Positions 1 through 6,407 of a stretch of 46,694 bases of DNA are shown here, in pieces. Where the stretch lies: contig CASFOK010000019.1 of the NCBI GenBank assembly GCA_949296475.1, forward strand, positions 1 through 46,694, written 5' to 3'. The notes under the pieces are model-generated. The model worked only from the letters and a program-made list of their open reading frames with translations. It was not told the DNA's origin and made no database searches. Position numbers and translations under genes: made by a program. Source of the DNA: an uncultured Pseudomonadota bacterium (GTDB lineage: Bacteria; Pseudomonadota; Alphaproteobacteria; Rs-D84). Each line of letters starts with the position of its first letter. Positions within the stretch are counted from its first letter, which is position 1.

Positions 1-93
1 ATTTCGGCGGGTCCCTTTCACTGCGCGCAAATGCGCTACGTTCCGAACCCTCTGTATCGGGTTCTATTCCGTCGCCGACAAATCCAAAAAACA

Positions 94-116
94 AAAACCA
101 ACGCAAGGTTGGTTTT
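94..116. terminator. Bidirectional intrinsic terminator
   Basis: Nine-base-pair stem (AAAACCAAC paired with GTTGGTTTT, 5-nt loop) with T-rich tracts on both sides. On the minus strand it directly follows the tRNA-Gly gene and is its likely terminator; on the plus strand it would end whatever enters from the left edge. Confidence 0.75.
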
Positions 117-122
117 ATTTTT

Positions 123-196
123 TGGTGCGGGCGAAGGGAATCGAACCCTCGTCTTCAGCTTGGGAAGCTGACGTGCTACCATTATACCACGCCCGC
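123..196 (-). tRNA. tRNA-Gly, anticodon CCC, CCA encoded
   Basis: Read on the minus strand, a complete cloverleaf: acceptor GCGGGCG/CGCCCGC, anticodon stem TCAGC/GCTGA around loop TTCCCAA (anticodon CCC, decoding GGG), T-loop TTCGATT, discriminator A and a genomically encoded CCA. It is followed on the minus strand by a strong terminator, so it is probably a single-gene transcript. Confidence 0.93.
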
Positions 197-324
197 AATA
201 GATGGGGTGATTTTATAACCTTAGAAAGAAAAAGTCCAGCACAAAACATCGTCATTTTTTATGGTTGCTTTTTTGTCTTTTCAGTTATACCGTTGTTTAT
301 GCATATATTAAGGGAGACTAAATT

Positions 325-1578
325 ATGGCAAATGAAAATATGAATCCGTTACTTGGTGCCCAACAACGCGTAAAAGTAGCGTGTGATAAGTTAGGACTGG
401 GGGCGGACGTTTATGAAATTTTGAAAACACCGCAAAGAATATTTGAAGTTTATATTCCTGTAAAAATGGATGATGGTTCCATAAAGGTCTTTACAGGATA
501 TCGCGCACAACACAATACTGCGATTGGTCCTTCAAAAGGTGGCGTTCGGTTTCATCCCGCGGTTACCAAAGACGAGGTTGCCGCATTATCTATATGGATG
601 ACGTTTAAATGTGCGGTAACCGGCATTCCTTATGGTGGCGGTAAAGGTGGTATAATCGTTGACCCGAAAACGTTGTCTCAGGGTGAATTGGAACGTTTGT
701 GCCGTGGCTACGTAGATGCCATTTACCCCATTCTGGGAGAAAAGAAAGACGTGCCTGCCCCAGACGTTAATACAAACGGTCAGATTATGGCTTGGATGAT
801 TGACGAATATATCAAATTATCTGGCGAATCTTCGTTCGGTACTTTTACTGGTAAGCCGGTAGAGTTGGCAGGGTCTTTGGGACGTACAAAAGCCACAGGA
901 CTTGGTATATCCATAATCATTTCGGAATCCTTGAAAAGACAAGGTAAAGAAATGAAAGGTGCGCGTATCGCCATCCAAGGTTTTGGTAATGTAGGCAGTT
1001 TTACAGCAAAATGCAGCAGCGATATGGGCGCAAAAATAATCGCCATCGCAGAATGGAATACCATCTTGTTCAATGAAAACGGTCTGGATATAAATGCTTT
1101 GTTGAAGTTCAAAGAGACTAATAAAGGCAGTATCAAAGGCTTCCCAGGTGCAAAAGAAATATCTGCAGAAGAATTTTGGGGATTGGACGTTGATGTATTG
1201 TCACCATGTGCAATGGAAAACACAATCAACAAAGATACCGCACCTTTAATAAAAACTAATTTAGTCGTAGAAGGTGCTAATGGACCAACAACATTGGAAG
1301 GCGAAGAAATCTTGTTGGCCAAGGGCGTAACGGTTGTGCCGGACATCTTGGCAAACGCAGGTGGTGTAACGGTTTCTTATTTTGAATGGGTTCAAAACCG
1401 CTATGGTTATTATTGGGAAGAAAGCGAAGTAGAACAAAAAGAAGAAATCGCAATGAAAAACGCATTTGATGCTATATACAAAATCAAAGAAGAATATAAT
1501 GTATCAATGCGTGAAGCAGCCTATATGCACTCTATCAAGCGCGTGACGGCCGCCATGAAACTGCGCGGTTGGTGTTAA
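325..1578 (+). CDS. gdhA: Glutamate dehydrogenase (Glu/Leu/Phe/Val dehydrogenase family)
   Basis: 417 residues, the usual length for a small hexameric glutamate dehydrogenase that interconverts glutamate and 2-oxoglutarate with NAD(P) in the cytoplasm. The N-terminal dimerisation/substrate domain carries GPSKGGVRFHP (about 68-78) and the glycine-rich catalytic lysine motif PYGGGKGG (K107). The Rossmann domain has GFGNVG at 219-224. The start is supported by an AGGGAG ribosome binding site eight bases upstream. The gene is monocistronic: a tRNA on the other strand precedes it and an intrinsic terminator follows. It may link amino-acid fermentation to ammonia handling in an anaerobe; cofactor preference (NAD or NADP) cannot be read from the motifs I can see. 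Confidence 0.95.
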   Translation: MANENMNPLLGAQQRVKVACDKLGLGADVYEILKTPQRIFEVYIPVKMDDGSIKVFTGYRAQHNTAIGPSKGGVRFHPAVTKDEVAALSIWMTFKCAVTGIPYGGGKGGIIVDPKTLSQGELERLCRGYVDAIYPILGEKKDVPAPDVNTNGQIMAWMIDEYIKLSGESSFGTFTGKPVELAGSLGRTKATGLGISIIISESLKRQGKEMKGARIAIQGFGNVGSFTAKCSSDMGAKIIAIAEWNTILFNENGLDINALLKFKETNKGSIKGFPGAKEISAEEFWGLDVDVLSPCAMENTINKDTAPLIKTNLVVEGANGPTTLEGEEILLAKGVTVVPDILANAGGVTVSYFEWVQNRYGYYWEESEVEQKEEIAMKNAFDAIYKIKEEYNVSMREAAYMHSIKRVTAAMKLRGWC

Positions 1579-1582
1579 AAAC

Positions 1583-1613
1583 AAAAACCCCGATTTTTCG
1601 GGGTTTTTTATTT
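1583..1613 (+). terminator. Intrinsic terminator after gdhA
   Basis: Stem AAAAACCCC/GGGGTTTTT with an 8-nt loop and a continuing T tract, starting five bases after the gdhA stop codon. Confidence 0.9.
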
Positions 1614-1700
1614 GACTTTTGATGAAAATTGGTTAATAATGCGTTTGCAAATCCCAAAGATTGCCATCATAATAAACCCAGTACGCGGTATGCGTGTGGT

Positions 1701-1730
1701 ACATCAACCGGCGAGTTTCGCTCTTGATGT
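1701..1730 (+). promoter_or_regulatory. Structured 5' leader hairpin upstream of rpsP
   Basis: In the 172-nt gap between the gdhA terminator and rpsP, ACATCAA (1701-1707) pairs perfectly with TTGATGT (1724-1730), and inside it GCGA (1711-1714) pairs with TCGC (1718-1721). This two-part hairpin would lie in the rpsP leader. Autoregulatory leaders are common in ribosomal-protein operons, but I cannot assign this to a known class. Confidence 0.35.
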
Positions 1731-1785
1731 AATTCTTGTTTTGGTGTGTTTCTTTGGATAAATAACAAGTTTAAGGAGCAAAATT

Positions 1786-2235
1786 ATGGCAACAGTTATT
1801 AGATTGGCACGTTTTGGTGCAAAAAAACGTCCTTATTATCATGTCGTCGTTACAGATTCTCGTAATGCACGTAATTCCGGTAATGTTTTGGACACAGTTG
1901 GTAAATATGACCCTATGCAACCCAAAGACAGCGACAAGCGCGTTGTATTAAAACTAGACGCCATCAAGGCGTGGATGGCCAAAGGGGCGAAACCTTCTGA
2001 CCGTGTTTATAAGTTCTTGGCGAATGCGGGCTTGGTTGAAAAAAGACCAATTCCTGTTCAAACAAAGAAACATTTGCAATCTGAAAAAACGCAAATGAAA
2101 ATCAAAGACAAACAGGAAAAATTGGCTAAGATAGCCGAAGAAAAAGCCGCAGCAGAAGCCGCTGCCAAGGCAGCCGCAGAGGCACCAGCCGAAGCGCCAG
2201 CTGAAGAAACGCCGGCAGAAACCGTTGCTGAATAA
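1786..2235 (+). CDS. rpsP: 30S ribosomal protein S16, with Ala/Glu-rich tail
   Basis: Residues 1-85 match ribosomal protein S16 (N-terminus MATVIRLARFGAKKRPYYH, then VGKYDPM). S16 binds 16S rRNA in the body of the small subunit. The protein is 149 residues, against about 80 in E. coli; the extra tail is Lys-, Ala- and Glu-rich and ends in repeated Ala-Pro-Glu-Ala-like units, an extension common in alphaproteobacterial S16. An AAGGAG ribosome binding site precedes the ATG. First gene of the conserved rpsP-rimM-trmD-rplS operon. Confidence 0.97.
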   Translation: MATVIRLARFGAKKRPYYHVVVTDSRNARNSGNVLDTVGKYDPMQPKDSDKRVVLKLDAIKAWMAKGAKPSDRVYKFLANAGLVEKRPIPVQTKKHLQSEKTQMKIKDKQEKLAKIAEEKAAAEAAAKAAAEAPAEAPAEETPAETVAE

Positions 2236-2242
2236 TTTTGCT

Positions 2243-2275
2243 TAATGCCCGGGTTATGTTCTTTCCCGGGCATTA
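2243..2275 (+). promoter_or_regulatory. Strong intercistronic hairpin between rpsP and rimM
   Basis: Perfect 11-bp inverted repeat (TAATGCCCGGG and CCCGGGCATTA, 11-nt loop) between rpsP and rimM. It lacks a T tract, so it is probably not a terminator. A processing or mRNA-stability element that sets a higher dose of S16 than of RimM/TrmD is plausible (inference). Confidence 0.45.
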
Positions 2276-2294
2276 AAAATCAAAGCGACTATAT

Positions 2295-2765
2295 ATGACA
2301 GAAACAAAAAAAATCTTGGTCGGTAAAATCGTGGCACCACAAGGAATTCGCGGGGAAGTTCGCGTTCAGACTTATACACAGAATCCAACGGATTTTAAAA
2401 CATTAAAAGTACATAGTGAAAAGTTGAAAGACGGGACTTTTCGTTTTGTACGTCGGCTTAATCCTACCTCTTCGGTTGTTATTGCAAAAATAGACGGCGT
2501 GGAAGACAGAAACGCAGCGGAACTGTTGCGCGGTATAGAATTGTTTATTAATCGTGACGAATTACCAGAATTAAAAGACGGTGAATATTATCAGGCGGAT
2601 TTAATAGGTATGCGTGTTGTTCGTGGCGACGTGTTCTTAGGCGTGGTTGATAATATTCAAAACTATGGCGCCGGTGACATCTTGGAACTTGATACCGGGG
2701 AAATGATGTCTTTTTCAAATGTTGATGTAAAAGTCATGGAAAATACCATATACGTAAAGGATTAA
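2295..2765 (+). CDS. rimM: 16S rRNA processing protein RimM
   Basis: 156 residues with the RimM N-terminal beta-barrel signature (VGKIVAPQGIRGEVRV near residues 9-24) and a C-terminal PRC-type barrel (YYQADLIGMRVV, then GAGDILEL). RimM helps mature the head of the 30S subunit by binding S19 and acts before 30S assembly is complete. Its place between rpsP and trmD is the conserved operon order. The gene follows the rpsP hairpin by about 20 nt. Confidence 0.96.
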   Translation: MTETKKILVGKIVAPQGIRGEVRVQTYTQNPTDFKTLKVHSEKLKDGTFRFVRRLNPTSSVVIAKIDGVEDRNAAELLRGIELFINRDELPELKDGEYYQADLIGMRVVRGDVFLGVVDNIQNYGAGDILELDTGEMMSFSNVDVKVMENTIYVKD

Positions 2766-2767
2766 AA

Positions 2768-3070
2768 ATGTTTTTTTATAGAAAAAAAGCACCAATTAAT
2801 ATTTGTTTTTATATGACTGAAAAAATAAAAAAGAATCAGGTAAATGTTAAATGTGTCAATAAATCTTTAAGAAATTGTCTTTCATTAAAATATTTGAAGA
2901 GTATAAAATACTCGTATAATTATAGCATTACGGATAAAAACGAAAACCATAGTGATAAAGTGATAAAATTGACGAAGGTTCATAAGGACATGAATTCATT
3001 TTTTGATGTTTTTGTTATGGAAATGATAGGCGATATTTGTAGTAAATGTAAAAAATGCAGACAAAAATAA
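2768..3070 (+). CDS. Orphan 100-residue ORF inserted between rimM and trmD
   Basis: I do not recognise this ORF. Its ATG starts two bases after the rimM stop codon, so it could be translationally coupled; a second in-frame ATG lies at 2813. It is Lys-, Asn- and Ser-rich, lower in GC than the flanking genes, and ends with a CSKCKKC cluster that could bind metal. Nothing else suggests a fold, signal peptide or membrane segment. It sits in an operon where rimM and trmD are normally adjacent. It may be a recently acquired or de novo gene, or non-coding spacer that happens to be open. Confidence 0.35.
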   Translation: MFFYRKKAPINICFYMTEKIKKNQVNVKCVNKSLRNCLSLKYLKSIKYSYNYSITDKNENHSDKVIKLTKVHKDMNSFFDVFVMEMIGDICSKCKKCRQK

Positions 3071-3090
3071 TTTGCTTAGGTTAATTTGTC

Positions 3091-3118
3091 TTGGAAGTAA
3101 CGAGTGTGGCGGTATAGT
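3091..3118 (+). promoter_or_regulatory. Possible internal promoter for trmD-rplS
   Basis: TTGGAA, 16-nt spacer, TATAGT, in the gap between the orphan ORF and trmD. A second -10-like box TATAAA (3131-3136) lies eight nt before the trmD ATG, which has no ribosome binding site. Either could give trmD-rplS its own transcript. Confidence 0.35.
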
Positions 3119-3144
3119 TTAAATTTAGAATATAAAAGTAAAAA

Positions 3145-3825
3145 ATGCACTTTAATATATTAACAATCTTTCCTGAAATGTTTCCTGGAACGCTTGGCGG
3201 CGGGGTTGTTGGTCGCGCATTAGACAAGGGACTGTGGTCATATAATGCTGTAAACATTCGGGATTTTGCGATAAATAATTATGGCAGTGTTGACGATGAA
3301 CAATTCGGCGGCGGCGTTGGCATGGTTATGCGTCCGGACGTTCTTGGTAGCGCTATTGACTCAATAAAAAAGCGCGGGCAAATAATATATTTTTCACCGC
3401 GTGGTCCAACGCTTAACCAGCAAATGGTTCGTGAATTTGCAAATGATAAAGATGCAACTTATACCCTGCTCTGTGGTCGTTACGAAGGAATTGACCAACG
3501 TGTCATAGATGAATATGATATAATGGAATTATCTATTGGCGATTATATACTGTCGGGTGGTGAAGTTGCCGCGCAAGTTTTTGTTGACAGCGTGGTTCGC
3601 GTGATGGATAATGTCTTGGGCGGTGGCAACGAGGCAACCGCTAATGAAAGTTTTGAAATCGGGGGGTTGGAATGGCCGTTATATACCCGCCCGTCAGTAT
3701 GGCGTGGACATAAAGTCCCAGAAGTCCTGCTGTCCGGTCATCACGGCAATATAGAAAGATGGCGGAAACAACAATCGGACGAAATAACAAAACAACGTCG
3801 TCCGGACTTAATAAAGGAAAAGTAA
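3145..3825 (+). CDS. trmD: tRNA (guanine-N1-)-methyltransferase TrmD
   Basis: 226 residues, normal length for the SPOUT methyltransferase that makes m1G37 in tRNAs reading CNN and some other codons, preventing +1 frameshifting. Visible motifs: N-terminal [23 protein letters not shown], the AdoMet-binding knot [13 protein letters not shown] and [11 protein letters not shown]. The gene overlaps nothing: one base separates its stop from the rplS start. No clear ribosome binding site precedes the ATG. Confidence 0.97.
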   Translation: MHFNILTIFPEMFPGTLGGGVVGRALDKGLWSYNAVNIRDFAINNYGSVDDEQFGGGVGMVMRPDVLGSAIDSIKKRGQIIYFSPRGPTLNQQMVREFANDKDATYTLLCGRYEGIDQRVIDEYDIMELSIGDYILSGGEVAAQVFVDSVVRVMDNVLGGGNEATANESFEIGGLEWPLYTRPSVWRGHKVPEVLLSGHHGNIERWRKQQSDEITKQRRPDLIKEK

Positions 3826-3826
3826 A

Positions 3827-4225
3827 ATGAGCATTATTAAAAAAATAGAAGCAGCACAAATCGCAAAATTAAAAGGCGATAAAAAAATCCCAAACTTTAA
3901 GTCTGGTGATACTTTGAAAGTACACGTAAAAATTAAAGATGGTGATAAATTCCGCATTCAGGTTTTTGAAGGCGTTGTAATCGCTCGCGATGGCGGCGAA
4001 GGAAATAATGCATCCTTTACAGTACGTCGTGAATCTTATGGTGTTGGCGTAGAACGCAAATTCCCACTGTACAGCCCTGCAATTGAAAAAATTGAAAAGG
4101 TTCGTACAGGTAAGGTTCGCCGTGCTAAATTGTTCTTCTTGCGCGGTTTGTCAGGCAAAAAAGCACGTATCGTTGAAGATTTGTCTGCAAATGCCGCTGA
4201 AAAGAACGCAAACGCTGATAAATAG
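3827..4225 (+). CDS. rplS: 50S ribosomal protein L19
   Basis: 132 residues. L19 lies at the 30S-50S interface. The family signature is clear: [44 protein letters not shown], then [13 protein letters not shown] short Ala/Asn-rich tail extends beyond the E. coli length (about 115). An AAGGAAA site inside the end of trmD precedes the ATG. Last gene of the operon, followed by a terminator. Confidence 0.97.
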   Translation: MSIIKKIEAAQIAKLKGDKKIPNFKSGDTLKVHVKIKDGDKFRIQVFEGVVIARDGGEGNNASFTVRRESYGVGVERKFPLYSPAIEKIEKVRTGKVRRAKLFFLRGLSGKKARIVEDLSANAAEKNANADK

Positions 4226-4248
4226 TTACTTTTATTATCAGAATAAGA

Positions 4249-4273
4249 AAACCCGCTTGTGCGGGTTTTTTGT
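4249..4273. terminator. Intrinsic terminator between rplS and the converging PagL-like gene
   Basis: Stem AAACCCGC/GCGGGTTT with a TTGT loop followed by a T tract on the plus strand. It ends the ribosomal operon and abuts the stop codon of the minus-strand gene. Confidence 0.85.
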
Positions 4274-4821
4274 TAAAAATTTATGGTGTACCCCATGCCT
4301 ATAAAATTCTGCCCAGAATTTGATTCTGTTAACGTGCCGTTTGAAAAATGTCTTATGAATATTTCAATCGCGTTTTTTTGTGAAATGTGCAACCCGACGA
4401 AAATCTTTTGACCGAATGTAAATTTAGAACTGATTCTGTCCGTCGTTGCTGATTTTATGTATGCGCCAAGGGACGCGCCTGTATAGAATTTGTCGTTGGC
4501 GTATAATATGACGTCTTCTGATATACCAAGAATAATATGTTGGTTATATTTACTAAATGCACCTATGCCTTGGGCGGTTAGTACTTCAATGTTTTGCCTG
4601 CCGTCCAGACCGAAAAAAGTGTTCCCTTGGCTATATTGAATTTCAAAAACATATAAGTTTTCCAGTTTGTCGCGCAGGGATACGCCTGGATACAAAGATA
4701 CTTGGTGCTTTTTGTCATTAAACAGTGTATTATTAGTTGTTGCTTTTGATTGAAAGGTTGTAAAAATTAAGACAAATATTGATAAAATTATAATGAACAT
4801 TATGTTCCATATTTTGTTCAT
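4273..4821 (-). CDS. Acyloxyacyl hydrolase / PagL-like lipid A 3-O-deacylase
   Basis: 182 residues with an N-terminal hydrophobic signal segment (about 5-28) and a C-terminal phenylalanine typical of outer-membrane barrels. The C-terminal block RHFSNGT (H158, S160, N161) matches the PagL His-x-Ser-Asn active site, and the final GMGYTINF fits the last beta strand. PagL removes the 3-O-linked acyl chain of lipid A in the outer membrane. The catalytic acid that follows (Glu in characterised PagL) appears to be Gln171 or Asn172, so activity is uncertain. Twenty bases downstream of the PAP2 gene on the same strand, suggesting one lipid A-remodelling operon. Confidence 0.75.
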   Translation of the reverse strand: MNKIWNIMFIIILSIFVLIFTTFQSKATTNNTLFNDKKHQVSLYPGVSLRDKLENLYVFEIQYSQGNTFFGLDGRQNIEVLTAQGIGAFSKYNQHIILGISEDVILYANDKFYTGASLGAYIKSATTDRISSKFTFGQKIFVGLHISQKNAIEIFIRHFSNGTLTESNSGQNFIGMGYTINF

Positions 4822-4841
4822 ACCGAAACTCCTTCCTTGAT

Positions 4842-5372
4842 TTAAAATGTTGTATTAAAATGTACGTTTATTGATTGTGCGTCGGCACTGATGTTTACGT
4901 TTGTTCGTTTGCTTACAAATATCCATGTCATAGCGCTGCTGATTGCAGCGCCGGCAAGTACGTCGTGCAGGTGGTGTTTGTTTGCGTAAATTCTTGAAAA
5001 GCCCGTAAATGACGCTAATAAGTAAGGTACGATGGCTTGCTTTAATCCGTATCTTTTATGTATAAACGTTGCACCTGAAAACGCGGCGGCGGTATGTCCG
5101 CTGGGGAAAGAGTTGTCATCGCTTTTATCGGGGCGTTCTTCTTTTATTAACGTTTTTAATCCCAATACAGTAGTTTCCATTGCCAGAAAAGATGCGGAAA
5201 ATTCCATCGCGCCGCACCAGTCTGTTTCGTTCATTGCCATGCCGAAAGCGTATGCGGGAACTATGACCTGCATATAGTCGCCGATTTCTTCTATGCCGGG
5301 GCCGGCATAGGTCGGAATACAATGCTGTGAAACGACAAACAAGACGGCTGTCGCTTTATAAAAATTTTTCAT
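4842..5372 (-). CDS. PAP2-family phosphatase (lipid phosphatase, possibly lipid A or undecaprenyl-PP)
   Basis: All three PAP2 motifs are present in order: KTLIKEERP (K-x6-RP), SFPSGHTAA (PSGH) and SRIYANKHHLHD (SR-x5-H-x3-D). These form the phosphohistidine active site of membrane phosphatases that act on lipid phosphates at the periplasmic face. I start it at 5372: an AAGGAT ribosome binding site lies upstream and the protein then begins with a signal-like segment (MKNFYKATAVLFVVSQ). The longer reading frame up to 5483 would run through a terminator and structured RNA. About 176 residues with few membrane helices. With the adjacent PagL-like gene, lipid A dephosphorylation (LpxE/LpxF-like) is the best guess; undecaprenyl pyrophosphate is the alternative. 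Confidence 0.85.
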   Translation of the reverse strand: MKNFYKATAVLFVVSQHCIPTYAGPGIEEIGDYMQVIVPAYAFGMAMNETDWCGAMEFSASFLAMETTVLGLKTLIKEERPDKSDDNSFPSGHTAAAFSGATFIHKRYGLKQAIVPYLLASFTGFSRIYANKHHLHDVLAGAAISSAMTWIFVSKRTNVNISADAQSINVHFNTTF

Positions 5373-5390
5373 TGTAATATCCTTTTGATT

Positions 5391-5417
5391 AAAAAAACAC
5401 CCACTGAAAGTAGGTGT
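5391..5417 (-). terminator. Intrinsic terminator 19 nt upstream of the PAP2 start codon
   Basis: On the minus strand ACACCTAC pairs with GTGGGTGT (one G-U pair) around loop TTTCA, followed by seven Ts. It ends the candidate RNA and lies just before the PAP2 ribosome binding site, so it is either the end of a small RNA or an attenuator controlling the two lipid A genes. Confidence 0.75.
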
Positions 5418-5497
5418 CGGGAAGTTAATCAGTCTGATATTACAAAGACCTCGTCGCTTTCCCTGTTCGGTATTGTATGGCAAACGACTTCCCGACT
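5391..5497 (-). ncRNA. Candidate structured RNA or riboswitch-like leader
   Basis: Downstream of a sigma-70-like promoter, the minus strand holds a perfect 10-bp closing helix: GTCGGGAAGT (5496-5487) with ACTTCCCGAC (5425-5416). It encloses a weaker helix CGTTT/AAGCG and a second GGTCT/AGACT, giving a three-way junction of about 80 nt. The intrinsic terminator follows at once, its stem sharing two bases with the closing helix. I compared it by eye with TPP, purine, SAM, glycine, c-di-GMP, 4.5S and RNase P signatures and found no match. The only downstream gene in reach is the PAP2/PagL-like pair. Unassigned; the helices are my own pairing, not a computed fold. Confidence 0.45.
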
Positions 5498-5524
5498 TTT
5501 ATATGTCGGGACTGAAAGTGTCAA
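5498..5524 (-). promoter_or_regulatory. Promoter of the candidate RNA / PAP2 operon
   Basis: Minus strand TTGACA (5524-5519) with TATAAA (5503-5498) at a 15-nt spacing; the overlapping alternatives ATAAAA and TAAAAG give 16 and 17. A start site near 5490 fits the 5' end of the 10-bp helix. Confidence 0.6.
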
Positions 5525-5686
5525 TAATGCATTTCTGCATCAGTAATATCAGGGTGATTAAGCCCTTTTATCTACTAACAGTATGCTGACCCTATTTTTA
5601 TATAGGGATAATATTAATATAAACTTTTTATCGGTTTAGTCAATTTGATTGTGTAATCTTTTTTATATTGCGTAACATTTAACAAT

Positions 5687-5715
5687 TTGACATTGCTTGG
5701 CGGCGGGGATAATAT
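5687..5715 (+). promoter_or_regulatory. Promoter placed for a leaderless mRNA (DUF2155 gene)
   Basis: Consensus TTGACA at 5687-5692, 17-nt spacer, TAATAT at 5710-5715. Only seven nt separate the -10 box from the ATG at 5723, so transcription should start within a base or two of the start codon. Confidence 0.6.
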
Positions 5716-5722
5716 ATGTTGT

Positions 5723-6082
5723 ATGAATAAAGTACTTGCATTATTTATGACGATTTTATCAGGTGCATTAATTTGGCAAGCAAACGCCTTGGCATACGTT
5801 GATAAAAACGTTGCGGTTGTCCGTATCCTTAATAAAGCCGCAGGTAAAACGCAAATGGTTAATTTGCCTGTGGGTCAACATACGGAATTTGAAAAGTTGG
5901 CGATAACCGTAAAAAGTTGTAAGCAAACAGACCCGTTCCAAGCAGAAAATTTCTTTGCATTCGTTGAAATCTCTAAAAACTCCGAAGGAAAAATTTTTAG
6001 CGGCTGGATGAATGCGAACGAACCGGGTGAAAACCCCGTACAGAACGCGGATTATGACGTCTGGTTGGTAAAGTGCGAATAA
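5723..6082 (+). CDS. DUF2155 domain-containing secreted protein
   Basis: About 119 residues. A signal peptide (MNKVLALFMTILSGALIWQA, cleavage near ANALA) is followed by the DUF2155 pattern typical of Alphaproteobacteria: VAVVRILNKAAGKT, LPVGQHTEFEKLAITVKSC, then FSGWMNANEPGENPV and a final YDVWLVKC. The two conserved cysteines (ITVKSC and LVKC) are present. Family function is unknown; an envelope role is likely. I take the ATG at 5723, not the upstream TTG at 5687, which is the -35 box and whose extra residues precede the signal peptide. The gene starts a string of plus-strand genes running to xseA. Confidence 0.85.
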   Translation: MNKVLALFMTILSGALIWQANALAYVDKNVAVVRILNKAAGKTQMVNLPVGQHTEFEKLAITVKSCKQTDPFQAENFFAFVEISKNSEGKIFSGWMNANEPGENPVQNADYDVWLVKCE

Positions 6083-6094
6083 AAGGATGAAAAT

Positions 6095-6400
6095 ATGAAG
6101 TTCTTAAAAAAGTATCTTAAATTTTTCATAGGCGTAGCGGTTTTGATTTTGGCTGTTTTGGTATTCTTCTTGGCGCAACGTTCTGGCGATTTGGAAAACG
6201 CGAATCTAAAAAAATGGCGTAACGCTGACGTTGATAGAAGAACAGCCGCTGTCCAAATATTGGCCGCGTCAGACGAATATACAGATTTGTTGGTACAATG
6301 TGTGGATAAAATTGCTGAATTGCCAGAATCCGGTGAAATGGCGGTTAAAGACGCGGTGTCTTTATGCTATACGGGCGTATTGTTAAAGGAAAATAACTGA
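6095..6400 (+). CDS. Small single-pass membrane protein, unknown function
   Basis: 101 residues: a basic N-terminus (MKFLKKYLKFF), one transmembrane helix (about 10-27), then a short soluble domain with two cysteines (VQCVDK and SLCYTG). Ribosome binding site AAGGATG precedes the ATG, twelve bases after the DUF2155 gene, so the two are co-transcribed. I do not recognise the family. Its seven-nt distance from tsaD fits an operon. Confidence 0.7.
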   Translation: MKFLKKYLKFFIGVAVLILAVLVFFLAQRSGDLENANLKKWRNADVDRRTAAVQILAASDEYTDLLVQCVDKIAELPESGEMAVKDAVSLCYTGVLLKENN

Positions 6401-6407
6401 AAATAAA

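Noticed and set aside
1-85. Possible RNA or gene end at the left edge
   Set aside because: Contains a small inverted repeat (GAACCC...GGGTTC) and T-arm-like GGTTCTATTCC, but the arms do not pair as a tRNA and no frame is convincing.
122-343. Plus-strand ORF of 73 residues over the first tRNA
   Set aside because: It is the well-known false translation across an antisense tRNA-Gly (KGIEPSSSAWEADVLP); no ribosome binding site.
780-1346. Antisense ORF of 188 residues inside gdhA
   Set aside because: Shadow frame of a clearly coding gene; no homology-like motifs.
5373-5483. N-terminal extension of the PAP2 protein
   Set aside because: It runs through a terminator and a structured RNA; the start at 5372 has a ribosome binding site and a signal peptide.
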